64,000 nt of DNA from Buttiauxella agrestis (lineage in GTDB: Bacteria; Pseudomonadota; Gammaproteobacteria; Enterobacterales; Enterobacteriaceae), in NCBI RefSeq assembly GCF_900446255.1, contig NZ_UIGI01000002.1, positions 62,001-126,000 on the forward strand. Reading direction: 5' to 3'. The notes beneath the pieces are model-generated. The model was not told the DNA's origin. It saw nothing but the letters and a program-made list of their open reading frames with translations, and made no database searches. Made by a program: the position numbers and the translations under genes. Position 1 is the stretch's first letter. The number at the start of each line of letters is the position of its first letter. Shown here in pieces: positions 18,561 to 28,070 of the stretch.

Positions 18561-20038
18561 CTGTTATTGAACAACGTTAATCCTTTCATTTGTTTTGGCT
18601 AATTTCTCTTCTTCTCTTCTGTGTCAATTTTCTTTAGTCTGGTTTTAAACTTCAAAACCATGCTTTACTTTCGTACTTCATCGGGTCCGCTTGGAAAAAG
18701 GAAATTATCCTCCGTTAAGCGTTTTAAGCTAACGGGTGATTTGGGGTTTGAAGTCCAGTGATGTAAAAAACCACGCTAAGCAGTATCAGAAATCAATTTT
18801 GATACGAGCCAGTCTCAAAATTACCAAAACACGATATTTGGAAACGATTTTTTGCCCCATATATACAGTCTCAAAAATTATGATATTTCAGACTGTTAGC
18901 TTCTTAACGTGGTTTTTCGCACGGTTGGCCCTCGCCCCCCTATTAAGTCTTTTTGATATGCCCATTTGTCCACCAGTGTCGCCAGCCCGGAATGGCTACC
19001 GTTAACCAACCAAGATCGTATCACAGGGTGTTAAAAGAATTTTCACGTAACACTCGATTTAACGGGTTTTAAAGATTGTTGATCGCTTCTATGTCTTTGC
19101 CTGTGCCGTAAGGAGCGATGTAATGCACTGGCCTGGTTAAGTTGGCCTCAGTAACACCTGGTATTGAGTGAAAGTTGCTTTGCGTCCACCCATCCACAGT
19201 CCGGGACAGGCAACAGTCGTTAAAGATAAATATCCGAGCAGAGCGTTAATACCTGGTGGTCATCCCCACCCCAATGGTTAGCCGTCAGGAATACAACAAA
19301 AAGAACACCTGATTTTGATGATACGAACGGATCACCGACCTACTGAAGTCCCCGTTACCGACATAACGGCCAGTAAGGGGAATTTTATGCAGTTCGTCGT
19401 CGTTCATTTCTTTCCATAATCGGCACACTGATTGCCTGAGTTAAGTTATCGAGCAAATGATGTAGCAGGATTACTCCACCCGTTATGCCCCCGATCTGAA
19501 GGTGACAACACTGGGAGTAAACGCCCTGTGTGAGCAACCTTTATACAATTTACATGTCCTCATCCCTCATGTTCCTCTCAAGGTCAACACCAGGCCCGAG
19601 CCCATCCTCCCCCCGATATCTGTACTTAAGCTTTTCCGTGTTCTGCCCTGAGCATCGCCCCGCGAACTTTGAGAAAACAGAAAGAAAACAAAGAGAAAAC
19701 AAAGAGATATCATCTGAAGGATTCTCGCCAGTCTTCAAATCAGGCGAAGCCTGACAGCTCCCTTGGCTTAGCAGATACAGGAGGGATGAGGACATGTAAT
19801 TATACCGGTCACCGACGAGCTGGCCGGTGGAAACAATGGCATGCGGCCGGGGTTTCTCGCTGGCCGTTGTCCGGTCATTTGTGCGAACTGCATTTCCCTG
19901 CCAGCCCACCGGCTCCCGGACAAACTCGACCGGCGCCCACAATGGCAGTTTCATTCTGCTGTGTATCTGCATGCCTTGTTCTCCTTATCCGTTCGTCCGC
20001 TGGTGGTTCCGGCTCACCTGGCAGGGAGCCGGTATGGG
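18561..20038. other. Gene-poor 1.5 kb stretch
   Basis: No frame has believable start, ribosome site and protein character. Short frames exist on both strands (the longest is 140 codons, minus, 19550-19972), but the products look like random translations. The composition is mixed, AT-rich to about 18,950 and GC-richer after. It may be decayed insertion DNA. It contains the 19-bp inverted repeat described separately and one near-match AAAGTTGCTTT (19171-19181). Confidence 0.5.
19550..19799. repeat. 19-bp perfect inverted repeat bounding ~210 bp
   Basis: Left arm 19550-19568 (TTACATGTCCTCATCCCTC) and right arm 19781-19799, its exact reverse complement. The inner 212 bp holds A-rich direct repeats (AGAAAACAAAGA-like, about 19675-19710) and no gene. 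It could be a small non-autonomous mobile element, a recombination site pair, or a hairpin-forming site. No target duplication was recognised. Confidence 0.6.
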
Positions 20039-21094
20039 TTAAAACATCGGGTAGGTTCCACCAAACGAGTCCGTTACCGGTTGGCTGGTGGCGGTCTGAA
20101 GCCGAATATTGAGTCGGGCAATCTCTTCCACGGCTTTGAGGAAATCAACCTCTTCGCACGTCAGACGCTCCCCCTCTTCACTGCCGGTGACCATATCCGA
20201 CCAGAAGTCGAGCTTACTGATGCTCACGTGCTCGCTTGAATCGAGACAATGAGCCCGGAAATATCGCGTGAACAAGGAGAATTCGTCTGTCTGGGCAATT
20301 CGGGAAGGACGGGCCGTCAGCCGACACAACTGGACGATGGTCCGTTGCTTGAGTTCAAGAATACCGTTGCGACTGCCAGGCAACCGGGAAGGATATTCCA
20401 TCCCATGGTCGGCCAGACGCTGCCGCAGTGGTCCCACTTCCGCAGGCTCTCGACCGATGTATTTTTTTAACTGGGTTTGCTCCAACTGGTGCATATGGGG
20501 ATGGTAAAGCCATTCCCGGGAACTGGACTGTGTGGTAATGAGTCTTTCGATGCACTGGCCGTATCCTTCATCAATTTCACCACGCTGTACTTTCGCCAGT
20601 TCGTATTCGATATCGGGCAAATCGATCCTCAGTGCCGCTATCATCTCTGAAGGGTGGATATGGTCAAAGGAGAGACGTGAAGCGACAGTTCTGTCGATGT
20701 CGGGGAAAATGGCGATACGCAGCTGATTAATCGTCGCCATTAGCGGGGCTGTAATGCCACAGAAGGCAATATTCTCTTTTATATCGCTCAGCTGCACCGC
20801 CCCGCCTTCACATCCTTCAATCAAATGAGGGAATGCGATAACGCCCTTTGATGTAATGACATCCAGTACTTTCGCCATGATTGCGGCCATCAGTCCGTTA
20901 CACTCCGCATCTATGGCCGTACTGTGTGCAAAATGCCACAGCTTGATGTCACCCTGCTTTGCCACCAGCTCAGTTTTACAACCGGGACAAATACAATCGC
21001 AGCTGGTCCCACGGGCCACCTCCGTAATGTCCATCAACTTACCGGTTTGCCTGTGAATGCCGAAAGGCACACCTTCAATGCTACTCTTTCGCAT
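20039..21094 (-). CDS. CoiA-like competence/nuclease family protein
   Basis: 351 residues. The N-terminal region GTSCDCICPGCKTELVAKQGDIKLWHFAH is the hallmark of CoiA-like proteins: a four-Cys knuckle and the K-x-x-H-F-A-H motif. The remainder is helical with no clear nuclease motif. CoiA proteins are linked to DNA uptake or recombination, and in plasmids the role is unknown. A strong GGAGG precedes the ATG. It borders the gene-poor stretch. Confidence 0.7.
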   Translation of the reverse strand: MRKSSIEGVPFGIHRQTGKLMDITEVARGTSCDCICPGCKTELVAKQGDIKLWHFAHSTAIDAECNGLMAAIMAKVLDVITSKGVIAFPHLIEGCEGGAVQLSDIKENIAFCGITAPLMATINQLRIAIFPDIDRTVASRLSFDHIHPSEMIAALRIDLPDIEYELAKVQRGEIDEGYGQCIERLITTQSSSREWLYHPHMHQLEQTQLKKYIGREPAEVGPLRQRLADHGMEYPSRLPGSRNGILELKQRTIVQLCRLTARPSRIAQTDEFSLFTRYFRAHCLDSSEHVSISKLDFWSDMVTGSEEGERLTCEEVDFLKAVEEIARLNIRLQTATSQPVTDSFGGTYPMF

Positions 21095-21380
21095 AACGCC
21101 TCCCTCCGAATTCCAGCAATTATACGCGGCCGGATCAGGCCAACCGATCCGTTAAGAGTCGATATTTTGGTAGCGTAATGAACACAGGATGAGTTTAACG
21201 AGACGATTTTCAGACAAGCAGATCAGTGTATCTTTAACGCAAACTTCCACTTTCGCTCATAACAGACTCGCGATACTTTAGGCGGTCCGCTTCGAGACTG
21301 AAGCGGAACTTCAACTCTTGGTTCTTGGCCTGTATAGATCGCAGCGCAATGCAGTCCCTAGCAGCCATTTGTTATACTTT

Positions 21381-22412
21381 TTATTCTTCAGTTATTACAA
21401 TATTCGACAACAGCTTATCCCTGGACTTAAGGATTTCATCAATTTTGCTCAGTTCAGTATCTTTACAAAATTGCGAGAGATGATTACTTGCAAAATTGTT
21501 GAGAGTATTATTTTCATTGTTTTTCTGATGAGCAGTTAAGTGATCAAAAATCCAAAGCATTTGGTTATTAATTTGTTGTTGGTTGTTAGAGTAACGAGCT
21601 CCAAGATTAAGATGCACTTCATTAGTCAATTCGTTAAACTCATCCAAAGTATTTGAAACCTTTGTTTTAAGAGACTTAAATCCGTTATCGTCTAACCTAT
21701 TGGATAGTATAGTTTCAGAAACCAATGCAATCGTATAAAGTGAGATGCAGTACCTACAACTCAAATAATTGCTTGCTAACTCGTTTATCGGTATAGGCTG
21801 CTGCCAAGGATGGATGTTTGAACGGATATTTTCCATGTATCTATATACTAACTCTCTTAAATCAATTCTTGAGCGTTGAACATTTGTCAAGGTCGCCTGC
21901 GCTTGCTCCTTACTGAATCCAGCGCCGTAGATATCCGAGTAAACTTCTTTTAAGAAAAAAGAGATTGATTTTATCTTGCTGAAGTCTTTAAGTTGAAATT
22001 GCTGATAAACATTGTTTATTTCAAGATTAATTTGGTGTACATAGCTTGCATATATTTTAGCAACTGCATTGTTGAATGCAGTTCCGATATGCATAAAAAG
22101 GTCATTCGCTAATTCAAACGAATCATAAGCATCAAACCCTTGATGCCCAGCAATTCCCTTAACTCCTTTGACCATAGAAGAGAACGAACCATCCCCGTAT
22201 TTCACCAGTCTGTTCACATCCATATTTGTGGTAAAGAATGTTCTCTCTGGTGTGCCAAAAAATCTAACTAATTCAGAGTGCAGATCTGGTGATGCAATTG
22301 ATAGTTGTTGTGGATGATTGTAAATTCCTATTTGCAATGGTTGGAATGATATTTCTGACCCAAGAACCCTTTCAAGAGTAATTAGTTTGTCTACTTTATT
22401 CTCAGCAGCCAT
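21381..22412 (-). CDS. Hypothetical AT-rich protein, 343 aa
   Basis: Soluble and mostly helical (for example LKTKVSNTLDEFNELTNEVHLNL). A CxxC-like pair occurs in NYLSCRYCISLYTIAL. No family recognised. Codon use is much more AT-rich than the flanking coiA-like and recombinase genes, a sign of separate acquisition. It stands alone; an orphan accessory or defence-type gene is possible, but nothing in the sequence shows a catalytic motif. Confidence 0.65.
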   Translation of the reverse strand: MAAENKVDKLITLERVLGSEISFQPLQIGIYNHPQQLSIASPDLHSELVRFFGTPERTFFTTNMDVNRLVKYGDGSFSSMVKGVKGIAGHQGFDAYDSFELANDLFMHIGTAFNNAVAKIYASYVHQINLEINNVYQQFQLKDFSKIKSISFFLKEVYSDIYGAGFSKEQAQATLTNVQRSRIDLRELVYRYMENIRSNIHPWQQPIPINELASNYLSCRYCISLYTIALVSETILSNRLDDNGFKSLKTKVSNTLDEFNELTNEVHLNLGARYSNNQQQINNQMLWIFDHLTAHQKNNENNTLNNFASNHLSQFCKDTELSKIDEILKSRDKLLSNIVITEE

Positions 22413-22515
22413 GATGATACATCCTCAAAAATATAACGATTTAGTATTTATGTGACTCGTTGTTTTTGGCACACAATCACTTGTTGAACTGAGGGGCTAG
22501 GGAATATCCCGCATA

Positions 22516-22728
22516 TTACTGATAAACCAGACTCCAGACCGAGGGAGGCACCTTATCAAAAAGTCTCTTTGTGGTGATTTCAGCCTTCCGGTGGTCGTAT
22601 GCGCTTAACGCGTGTTCCAGTTCATCACCGGTCAGCTTTTCTTTAAGGCGGTCAAAAACTTGCTCAAGTGTCTCAAAAGAGCTGTGCTTGCGAAACTTCA
22701 TTAAATATAATCGCTTTCCTTCCGTCAT
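22516..22728 (-). CDS. hha: Hha/YmoA family modulator
   Basis: 70 residues from the ATG at 22726-22728, placed by a GGAG 6 nt upstream. The family pattern is clear: YLMKFRKHSSFETLEQVFDRLKEKL, DELEHALSAYDHRKAEITTKRLFDKVPPSVWSLV. Hha proteins bind H-NS and sharpen silencing. Plasmid R27 is known to carry one. Together with the H-NS at 18.1 kb it forms a plasmid-borne silencing pair that probably controls conjugation and the T6SS (inference). Confidence 0.95.
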   Translation of the reverse strand: MTEGKRLYLMKFRKHSSFETLEQVFDRLKEKLTGDELEHALSAYDHRKAEITTKRLFDKVPPSVWSLVYQ

Positions 22729-22846
22729 TTTCATCTCCATTTAAGTCAGATTTTCTGTGTAACTTCAGATAGATATTGTAGTTTTGTCGAAGTTCACATT
22801 TTGGCAAACTTCACCAGGTTGCGCCATTTAATATTTTAATAAATGA

Positions 22847-22874
22847 TTGATAGACACCCCCTGGCTGTTAAAAT
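22847..22874 (+). promoter_or_regulatory. Possible sigma-70 promoter of the recombinase gene
   Basis: TTGATA (22847-22852), 16-bp spacer, TAAAAT (22869-22874), 27 bp before the ATG at 22901 with AGGAG between. Confidence 0.45.
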
Positions 22875-22900
22875 AACTGTATTAATAAACAGGAGTGCCT

Positions 22901-24073
22901 ATGTCTGTCCAACTTGATGCCACACCATTACCGGCCCACATTTCAAATCAGTTATCTGAGATTGACAGCACGGAATCTGGACGGCTTAAGCTGGCAATTT
23001 ATTTTCAGTCACTCTCGTACAATACAGCTAAAAGCTATCTTCACTGGCTTGGTCAATGGAAGAGATGGTGCCAGGCAAACAGCAATCGGGATAACGGCGT
23101 TATCAAGCCGTTTCCTGTGAATGACATTTATTTTTTGGCATTTCTCCTTGAGATCAGCACGAGGGTCCAGCGTTCAAGTCTGGTTGCCTGTGTAGCTGCC
23201 ATTAATGCTGTTAGCCGTAAAGGACTTGAGCAAGAAAACATTAAAACTGGCAGTGTAGTGCTTTTTCTGAAGTCTGTGAAAAACCAGGCTGCCCGGGAAG
23301 AGATCGTGACACAGCAGGCACAACCTTTTTTGCTGACCGATCTCCAGCAACTCATCCGCCTTCACGGTAAAACCAACTCGGTGAAAATCCTTCGTGACCT
23401 CAGCATGATTTGGCTTGGATTTGAAACCCTACTACGCTCCGCTGAAATACGCCGTATAAGATTGAGGCATCTCAAGGTTAACGATGACTGCACTGGCCTG
23501 AAGCTAACCGTCTTCAGAACGAAATCCTCATCCAATACACTGCTGACCTATGATCTGTCCCCCTTACTCGCCACCAGCATTCTGAGGCTGTTAAATATGG
23601 TCGGCATGAGCTTGAAAGGTAACCCCGACTCGTTACTCTTCCAGGCTACTGATTTTCACGCCATGCGTTACATGCCTGATAGCTGGTCCCGCCGTTCACG
23701 GGGAAAATTTATCCATAAACTTCTGGATGACCATGGGGTCACCACTCCCCTTCAGATGAATTCAAAGGTTCCATTAGCCGATGATGCCGGTGTGATAGCA
23801 GGTAACTCTCTGAACCGGGCATTCGAGTCATTGTGGCGAAGCCGATACACCGACAATCGTGAGAAGGAAAAGGGGTTACGCTACCAATTCTGGACAGGTC
23901 ACAGTGTACGCGTAGGCGGAGCCATCGAGCTCGCAAAAAAGGGGTTTACTATTACGCAAATAATGGCGATGGGAAACTGGACCTCGGAGCAGATGGTTTC
24001 ACGGTATATCCGTAATTATCTTTCCCAAGAAAATCCAATGTCACAACTGATTGCAGAACATCTTTCCGGTTAA
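22901..24073 (+). CDS. Tyrosine site-specific recombinase (phage-integrase family)
   Basis: 390 residues from the ATG at 22901 (AGGAG at 22891-22895); an in-frame GTG at 22895 is less likely. The N-terminal SAM-like core-binding domain includes SYNTAKSYLHWLGQWKRWCQ. The catalytic domain contains GFETLLRSAEIRRIRL (first Arg), TGHSVRVGGAIELAKKG (H-x-x-R box) and MVSRYIRNYL with the nucleophilic Tyr. The second His position appears as Trp (GNW), as in several family members. No attachment site or excisionase is seen next to it, so it may serve dimer resolution or another cassette. Confidence 0.9.
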   Translation: MSVQLDATPLPAHISNQLSEIDSTESGRLKLAIYFQSLSYNTAKSYLHWLGQWKRWCQANSNRDNGVIKPFPVNDIYFLAFLLEISTRVQRSSLVACVAAINAVSRKGLEQENIKTGSVVLFLKSVKNQAAREEIVTQQAQPFLLTDLQQLIRLHGKTNSVKILRDLSMIWLGFETLLRSAEIRRIRLRHLKVNDDCTGLKLTVFRTKSSSNTLLTYDLSPLLATSILRLLNMVGMSLKGNPDSLLFQATDFHAMRYMPDSWSRRSRGKFIHKLLDDHGVTTPLQMNSKVPLADDAGVIAGNSLNRAFESLWRSRYTDNREKEKGLRYQFWTGHSVRVGGAIELAKKGFTITQIMAMGNWTSEQMVSRYIRNYLSQENPMSQLIAEHLSG

Positions 24074-24082
24074 CTGAAGCGA

Positions 24083-24102
24083 ACGGAGGATTGCTCCTCC
24101 GT
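24083..24102. other. Hairpin between convergent genes
   Basis: ACGGAGGA/TCCTCCGT with a TTGC loop between the recombinase and the convergent 104-residue gene. No U tract on either side, so terminator activity is uncertain. Confidence 0.4.
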
Positions 24103-24123
24103 GTCGGGGTGGGTAGGTAGAAT

Positions 24124-24438
24124 TTATTTCCTGGTGGATCGCTTCCAGAGGGATTTCCCCTTACCCGGATAGTAGTATTTGTTCAGTTTCGTCACCTGCG
24201 CACCGATATTCACAATCCCGGCGAGTTTCAGGCTGAAGATAAAAGGAATCGCAGGCAGTAAGAGGATCACGGAATAAATGACCACCGCACCCAGCAAACC
24301 AAACCAACCTTTTCGGGTCCCCGACATCTCTGACTTGAAATAATACCGGCTCAAAAGCTCAACCATTTTGGTCGTTACCCAGTTAGCCAGGACAACCAGC
24401 AAAACCACCACGCCTATCATAGTTAGCAATTCCATCAT
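24124..24438 (-). CDS. Small membrane protein, 104 aa
   Basis: Two hydrophobic segments near residues 3-20 and 48-75 with a basic tail (GKGKSLWKRSTRK). It is the last gene of a nine-gene minus-strand unit (24124-28875). Its ATG overlaps the preceding stop (ATGA), so it is translationally coupled to the 258-residue gene. No family recognised. Confidence 0.65.
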   Translation of the reverse strand: MMELLTMIGVVVLLVVLANWVTTKMVELLSRYYFKSEMSGTRKGWFGLLGAVVIYSVILLLPAIPFIFSLKLAGIVNIGAQVTKLNKYYYPGKGKSLWKRSTRK

Positions 24439-25211
24439 GACTCCTCTTTGGCTGTTTTACCGGCATTCCGGTTCTTCTGGTGATTAAACAAAAAAACATC
24501 CACCAGCCGCCATGATTCACCACGATTAATCACGAAAAGCAATTTCACCCCGGGGATATGCTGATGATAAAAAACCTTCATATCTTTGACGCCATATTTT
24601 TCGAGCTGCTGTGCCCGATAGTCATCACGAAGCTCAAACTCCGTCATATGTTCAGACTTGAGCCGGTCACGCAGGATCTTAATGGCGCTGGCGTTCGCGT
24701 GTCTTACCGAGAGCTGGGAGAATTTCACCAGGGCTGATTGTGTCAGTTGCACTGTTCCGAACACGGCTTCCAGCTCTTCCTTGTGCCAGAAATAGGGCAA
24801 CTCAACACGAGGCCAGGTCTGACTGGTAATAATGGCCTCATTACCGATCTTCCCCGCCATTGGAACCATGGTGATCCCGTTAAGGCGTACCCGGAAGTAG
24901 TCAAAGAGTGGACGCAGGCTTTCCTTTTCCGGTTGCTCCATGAGGAAACTCTGCACTTCCGGGTTAGATACATGCCAGTTCAGATTACGGCCATCGTTGA
25001 CTTCCCGGGGGCCTGATTTTTTCAAAATAAAATACAACCCGGCCAGCAACTCGGCTCTCATCCCGTCTTCGGAACTATCGTGATAGGCATTTTCCATTGA
25101 GATGGAATAAACCAGCCGGTGAACGGCATCCTCCGGAAATTTTTTATTCCACAGATAAACGTTATATGCGCGTTCAGCTGTTTTAACGCTTGTGGTTGAA
25201 ATCCATTGCAT
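24435..25211 (-). CDS. Hypothetical protein, 258 aa
   Basis: Soluble. Contains ERAYNVYLWNKKFPEDAVHRLVYSISMEN and a C-terminal basic region GVKLLFVINRGESWRLVDVFLFNHQKNRN. No recognised motif. It overlaps the membrane-protein gene by 4 nt and sits 2 nt after the 324-residue gene, so these act as one unit. Confidence 0.65.
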   Translation of the reverse strand: MQWISTTSVKTAERAYNVYLWNKKFPEDAVHRLVYSISMENAYHDSSEDGMRAELLAGLYFILKKSGPREVNDGRNLNWHVSNPEVQSFLMEQPEKESLRPLFDYFRVRLNGITMVPMAGKIGNEAIITSQTWPRVELPYFWHKEELEAVFGTVQLTQSALVKFSQLSVRHANASAIKILRDRLKSEHMTEFELRDDYRAQQLEKYGVKDMKVFYHQHIPGVKLLFVINRGESWRLVDVFLFNHQKNRNAGKTAKEES

Positions 25212-25213
25212 GG

Positions 25214-26188
25214 TTATTCCTCGTGACTTGCTACACGGACGATGAAAATGCCTAAATCTGCTCCGGGTACGAGCTCTGTATATACCCGCTGTGTCTGACG
25301 GCCAGATTTTGCTTTATCCCCTTCAACTGCCTGATCCCAGTCACTGAGAAGCTTTAACTGAGGCACTGGAAAACTGCCTGTGGCAAATAGCGGCAAAGAT
25401 GCCTTGGTAGAAAGATATTTATTTTTCGTCTGAGTATCACGATCATCTCCTTCAAACCATGCATGGACAATCGGCACAGGGAACGAATTCACGCGGCACA
25501 GGCGAAAACCTTCATCTCCCTGAAGCTGCATAGAAGCCAGCTTCTTAATGGCGTAATCCAGGGTACTGAGACGTTCGGTTTGGTCGCGGGTCAGCAGGTT
25601 TTTAAAAAGAGCGTCTTTGCGTCGAGTAAGAATATCTATCAGCTCAAGTTTCGTTTTCTTCTCAGTGTTGCGATTGTAGCGCCAGCCAAAAGTAACTTTC
25701 TTCAGTGGGTTATCGCTGAAAAGAATATTGCGAGTAGCCTGAAGCGTCACGAGCCCCGGAAACTGCGCATGAACTTCGTCAAAACGTTCGTACCGGTCGG
25801 TGCTAAGGCTCATTAATGCCCGGGCAAATTGATTCTTGGCATTATTAATCTCTTCGATCAGCTTACGTAACTTATCCGCCTTATCCGGCACCACAACGAG
25901 TCCGGGATATTTGGCCGTAAATTTGGTTGATTCTTCATTAAGTTGCTGTGGGTTATCAGTACCAAAATCCTTGAGAGCATCAATAATTCTGGTTACTGAT
26001 TGTTCACCACTGATGTGTTGTACTTTAAAACCTTCCCAACTTGATTTGATGCGCTCTTCCTTACGGGACAGTCGGCTAATCGTCATAAGCTCAGACACAA
26101 CTGGGGGGGTGGCTGCAAGATAGTCGCCCAGTTCGTCGATACGATAGCCAATCTGATCTCTCAGGCCCCGCAGGTTGTTCACCATCAT
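25214..26188 (-). CDS. Hypothetical helical protein, 324 aa
   Basis: Helical body with coiled-coil tendencies (DKADKLRKLIEEINNAKNQFARALMSL; TKLELIDILTRRKDALFKNLL). No enzyme motif. The start overlaps the upstream stop (TAATG type); a second ATG one codon in is also possible. One AAAGTAACTTT site (25689-25699) encodes K-V-T-F here. Confidence 0.65.
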   Translation of the reverse strand: MMVNNLRGLRDQIGYRIDELGDYLAATPPVVSELMTISRLSRKEERIKSSWEGFKVQHISGEQSVTRIIDALKDFGTDNPQQLNEESTKFTAKYPGLVVVPDKADKLRKLIEEINNAKNQFARALMSLSTDRYERFDEVHAQFPGLVTLQATRNILFSDNPLKKVTFGWRYNRNTEKKTKLELIDILTRRKDALFKNLLTRDQTERLSTLDYAIKKLASMQLQGDEGFRLCRVNSFPVPIVHAWFEGDDRDTQTKNKYLSTKASLPLFATGSFPVPQLKLLSDWDQAVEGDKAKSGRQTQRVYTELVPGADLGIFIVRVASHEE

Positions 26189-26778
26189 TAATCTCCAGTT
26201 ATCTGGTCGGAGGTCAATTGCAGGATATGCACTGACACACCGTCTACAAATTCGCTTTTATCACCCATCACGAGGTAATCATATTCTCCGGCGATCTGCC
26301 TGAAAGAGGTCACATCACCGATAACATAAAGTGGCAGTGACTGTATCTGCTCACCTTCAGAACCAAAGCAACACTCGACATCCCGTTTTAAACCAAAGCA
26401 GGTGTTAGGGTAATGCACATCCAATTTGTCCCAGTCGTTCTGGCTACCAATAACGACACGCCATCCGAGCCTGCCCAGGTGGTCACTGAAGGTTTTCAGC
26501 ATGTAAAGTCGGGAGCCTGTTGCATCCGGGATTGAGCCACGCCCTTCAACCAGCAAATGAATGATGCTGGCGAGGTCGGTCACCTGAGACTTAGTCGCAT
26601 GCTTCAGGTGCCGCTTGATAATCCGGATGGACTGAGATGAATGGGTTCTGCGGCGCTCAGCAGAACGCAACCAGTCACGTATGAGTCCATTCCTCGCAGT
26701 GGGACTCGCCTTACTTTGAGAGATATAGAGCAAGCAGGAGGTCGCAGCACTCATTACGGCTTCATTATCTATCGACAT
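26188..26778 (-). CDS. Hypothetical protein, 196 aa
   Basis: N-terminal helices with several basic residues (RNGLIRDWLRSAERRRTHSSQSIRIIKRHLKH), then an alpha/beta part LGWRVVIGSQNDWDKL...LPLYVIGDVTSFRQIAGEYDYLVMGD. The second half looks like a small Rossmann-type fold, but no ligand motif is visible. It overlaps the upstream gene by 10 nt. Confidence 0.6.
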   Translation of the reverse strand: MSIDNEAVMSAATSCLLYISQSKASPTARNGLIRDWLRSAERRRTHSSQSIRIIKRHLKHATKSQVTDLASIIHLLVEGRGSIPDATGSRLYMLKTFSDHLGRLGWRVVIGSQNDWDKLDVHYPNTCFGLKRDVECCFGSEGEQIQSLPLYVIGDVTSFRQIAGEYDYLVMGDKSEFVDGVSVHILQLTSDQITGD

Positions 26779-27203
26779 ATCTCTTCCCCGACAAGAGCAA
26801 CCGGCTTCAAAAATACCGGCATCGCTTTGGGCCGCCAGAGTAAATGAACCGGGTTTTTCCCGGGGGCATTCCGGTACAGACTGTAGCGTCCGTTAAGAAC
26901 TTCAACAGACCAGAAACCGGATGGCACGGCAGTTTGCCAGGACATAACCGGAAGCGCAAAAATATATAGCCTGTGACGTAACTTATCTCCCAGTTCATGA
27001 ACCTGTACCTTGATACTAAACAGCAGTACAGGTAGTCCCCAGACGCACATCCACCCAAACGGTAGCACTGTCGTTGATAACAACCGGCCCGTTAGAATTG
27101 ATGCGCAAAGGAGCATGAAGCTCGCCAGCGCCCAGAGGGAAATCCACAAAATCCAGCTCCGGCTCTCACACAATTTCCATTCCAGAAGAAATAGTTTTTT
27201 CAT
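26769..27203 (-). CDS. Membrane protein, 144 aa
   Basis: Two membrane helices near residues 15-40 and 44-66, followed by a soluble C-terminal tail of about 75 residues. The tail is probably cytoplasmic by the positive-inside rule (KVQVHELGDKLRHR). No family recognised. It belongs to the nine-gene unit. Confidence 0.6.
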   Translation of the reverse strand: MKKLFLLEWKLCESRSWILWISLWALASFMLLCASILTGRLLSTTVLPFGWMCVWGLPVLLFSIKVQVHELGDKLRHRLYIFALPVMSWQTAVPSGFWSVEVLNGRYSLYRNAPGKNPVHLLWRPKAMPVFLKPVALVGEEICR

Positions 27204-27209
27204 AGCATG

Positions 27210-27731
27210 TCAGTGAATACATTGGGCTGAATTGAGATATAAGCTTGTGTGGGGGAAAACATCATTAGCCCACAGCTCACTGGCGGATTTCCAGCCTTTG
27301 AAGACATTTTCTCCCCTCATCAAATCGAAGGTTAAAATCTGATCACGAATTTCAAATTCCAGACTTTCGGGAAGATCAATGTACTCCGGTACGGAGACGA
27401 CACTCCCCGTGACTAACAGCATCACCAGCTTGGTTAACTGGTGCTTTTCACTCATTTGACTATCTGGCAGCATCCAGGAATTAAATGAGAAAGTAAAAAT
27501 CTCAACCCCGTTAGCGTCTGGTCCAGATTCAAATCCATCACCATTTAACGCAAACCGGAAAAAGTACAGGTCGGAATGAGTCTGATCGTAATGTTCATCA
27601 TCCTGTTTATTTATCCTCCCGCTAAAAGCTTTCGTCATCCATTCTTCAGGAGGTGACATATACAGCCAGCAGGCAAAGGAGAGTAAAATTTGCTCTTTAT
27701 ATACTCGAACGGTTTTACTGTTACTTTTCAT
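27210..27731 (-). CDS. Hypothetical protein, about 173 aa
   Basis: The most likely start is the ATG at 27729-27731 (MKSNSKTV), with an AGGA 5 nt upstream; the ATG at 27737 is an alternative. Soluble, with a mid beta-rich segment LYFFRFALNGDGFESGPDANGVEIFTFSFNSW. No recognised family. A half-match of the AAAGTWACTTT palindrome lies at its start. Confidence 0.6.
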   Translation of the reverse strand: MKSNSKTVRVYKEQILLSFACWLYMSPPEEWMTKAFSGRINKQDDEHYDQTHSDLYFFRFALNGDGFESGPDANGVEIFTFSFNSWMLPDSQMSEKHQLTKLVMLLVTGSVVSVPEYIDLPESLEFEIRDQILTFDLMRGENVFKGWKSASELWANDVFPHTSLYLNSAQCIH

Positions 27732-27802
27732 CTTCATCCTATGTTGATGGTTTCCAGAGTATATAAGCACAACTCAGCAAAAACGTAATAGGTTGTGAAG
27801 CG

Positions 27803-28063
27803 CTAAAAATCGCAGATGCTCGAGCTTAGTTGCTTTAACCGGTTATCAAGGTAAGCACTTGCGATATCTAACGGCTGGAACTCTTCAAGATATGCCCGAA
27901 TAATCTCTTCATTCGTTACAGCATTTATCCCGCGTGAATTCAAAATTTCCTTTGCCCGGTTTAAATTTGTGCTGGCCCGTTTACTCAGTTGAAGCCTGGA
28001 TGGAACCTGCTCGCATGCAAGAGAATCTGGTGCTACAAAATCATTCGAAATTTCATTACTCAT
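27803..28063 (-). CDS. Small helical protein, 86 aa
   Basis: Start at the ATG 28061-28063 with GAG upstream. The C-terminal half (LSKRASTNLNRAKEILNSRGINAVTNEEIIRAYLEEF) looks like a ribbon-helix-helix or short helical DNA-binding segment, which is an inference from pattern only. It could be the regulator of the nine-gene unit. Confidence 0.55.
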   Translation of the reverse strand: MSNEISNDFVAPDSLACEQVPSRLQLSKRASTNLNRAKEILNSRGINAVTNEEIIRAYLEEFQPLDIASAYLDNRLKQLSSSICDF

Positions 28064-28070
28064 CTGTAAC

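Noticed and set aside
19550-19972. 140-codon minus frame
   Set aside because: No protein character, spans the inverted repeat, poor start context.
21095-21380. Integron-type attC or transposon end near 21,290
   Set aside because: A short stem TCCGCTTC/GAAGCGGA is present, but no integrase-type core sites or terminal repeats accompany it.
24083-24102. Rho-independent terminator between recombinase and 104-aa gene
   Set aside because: Perfect hairpin but no U tract in either direction; listed only as a hairpin.
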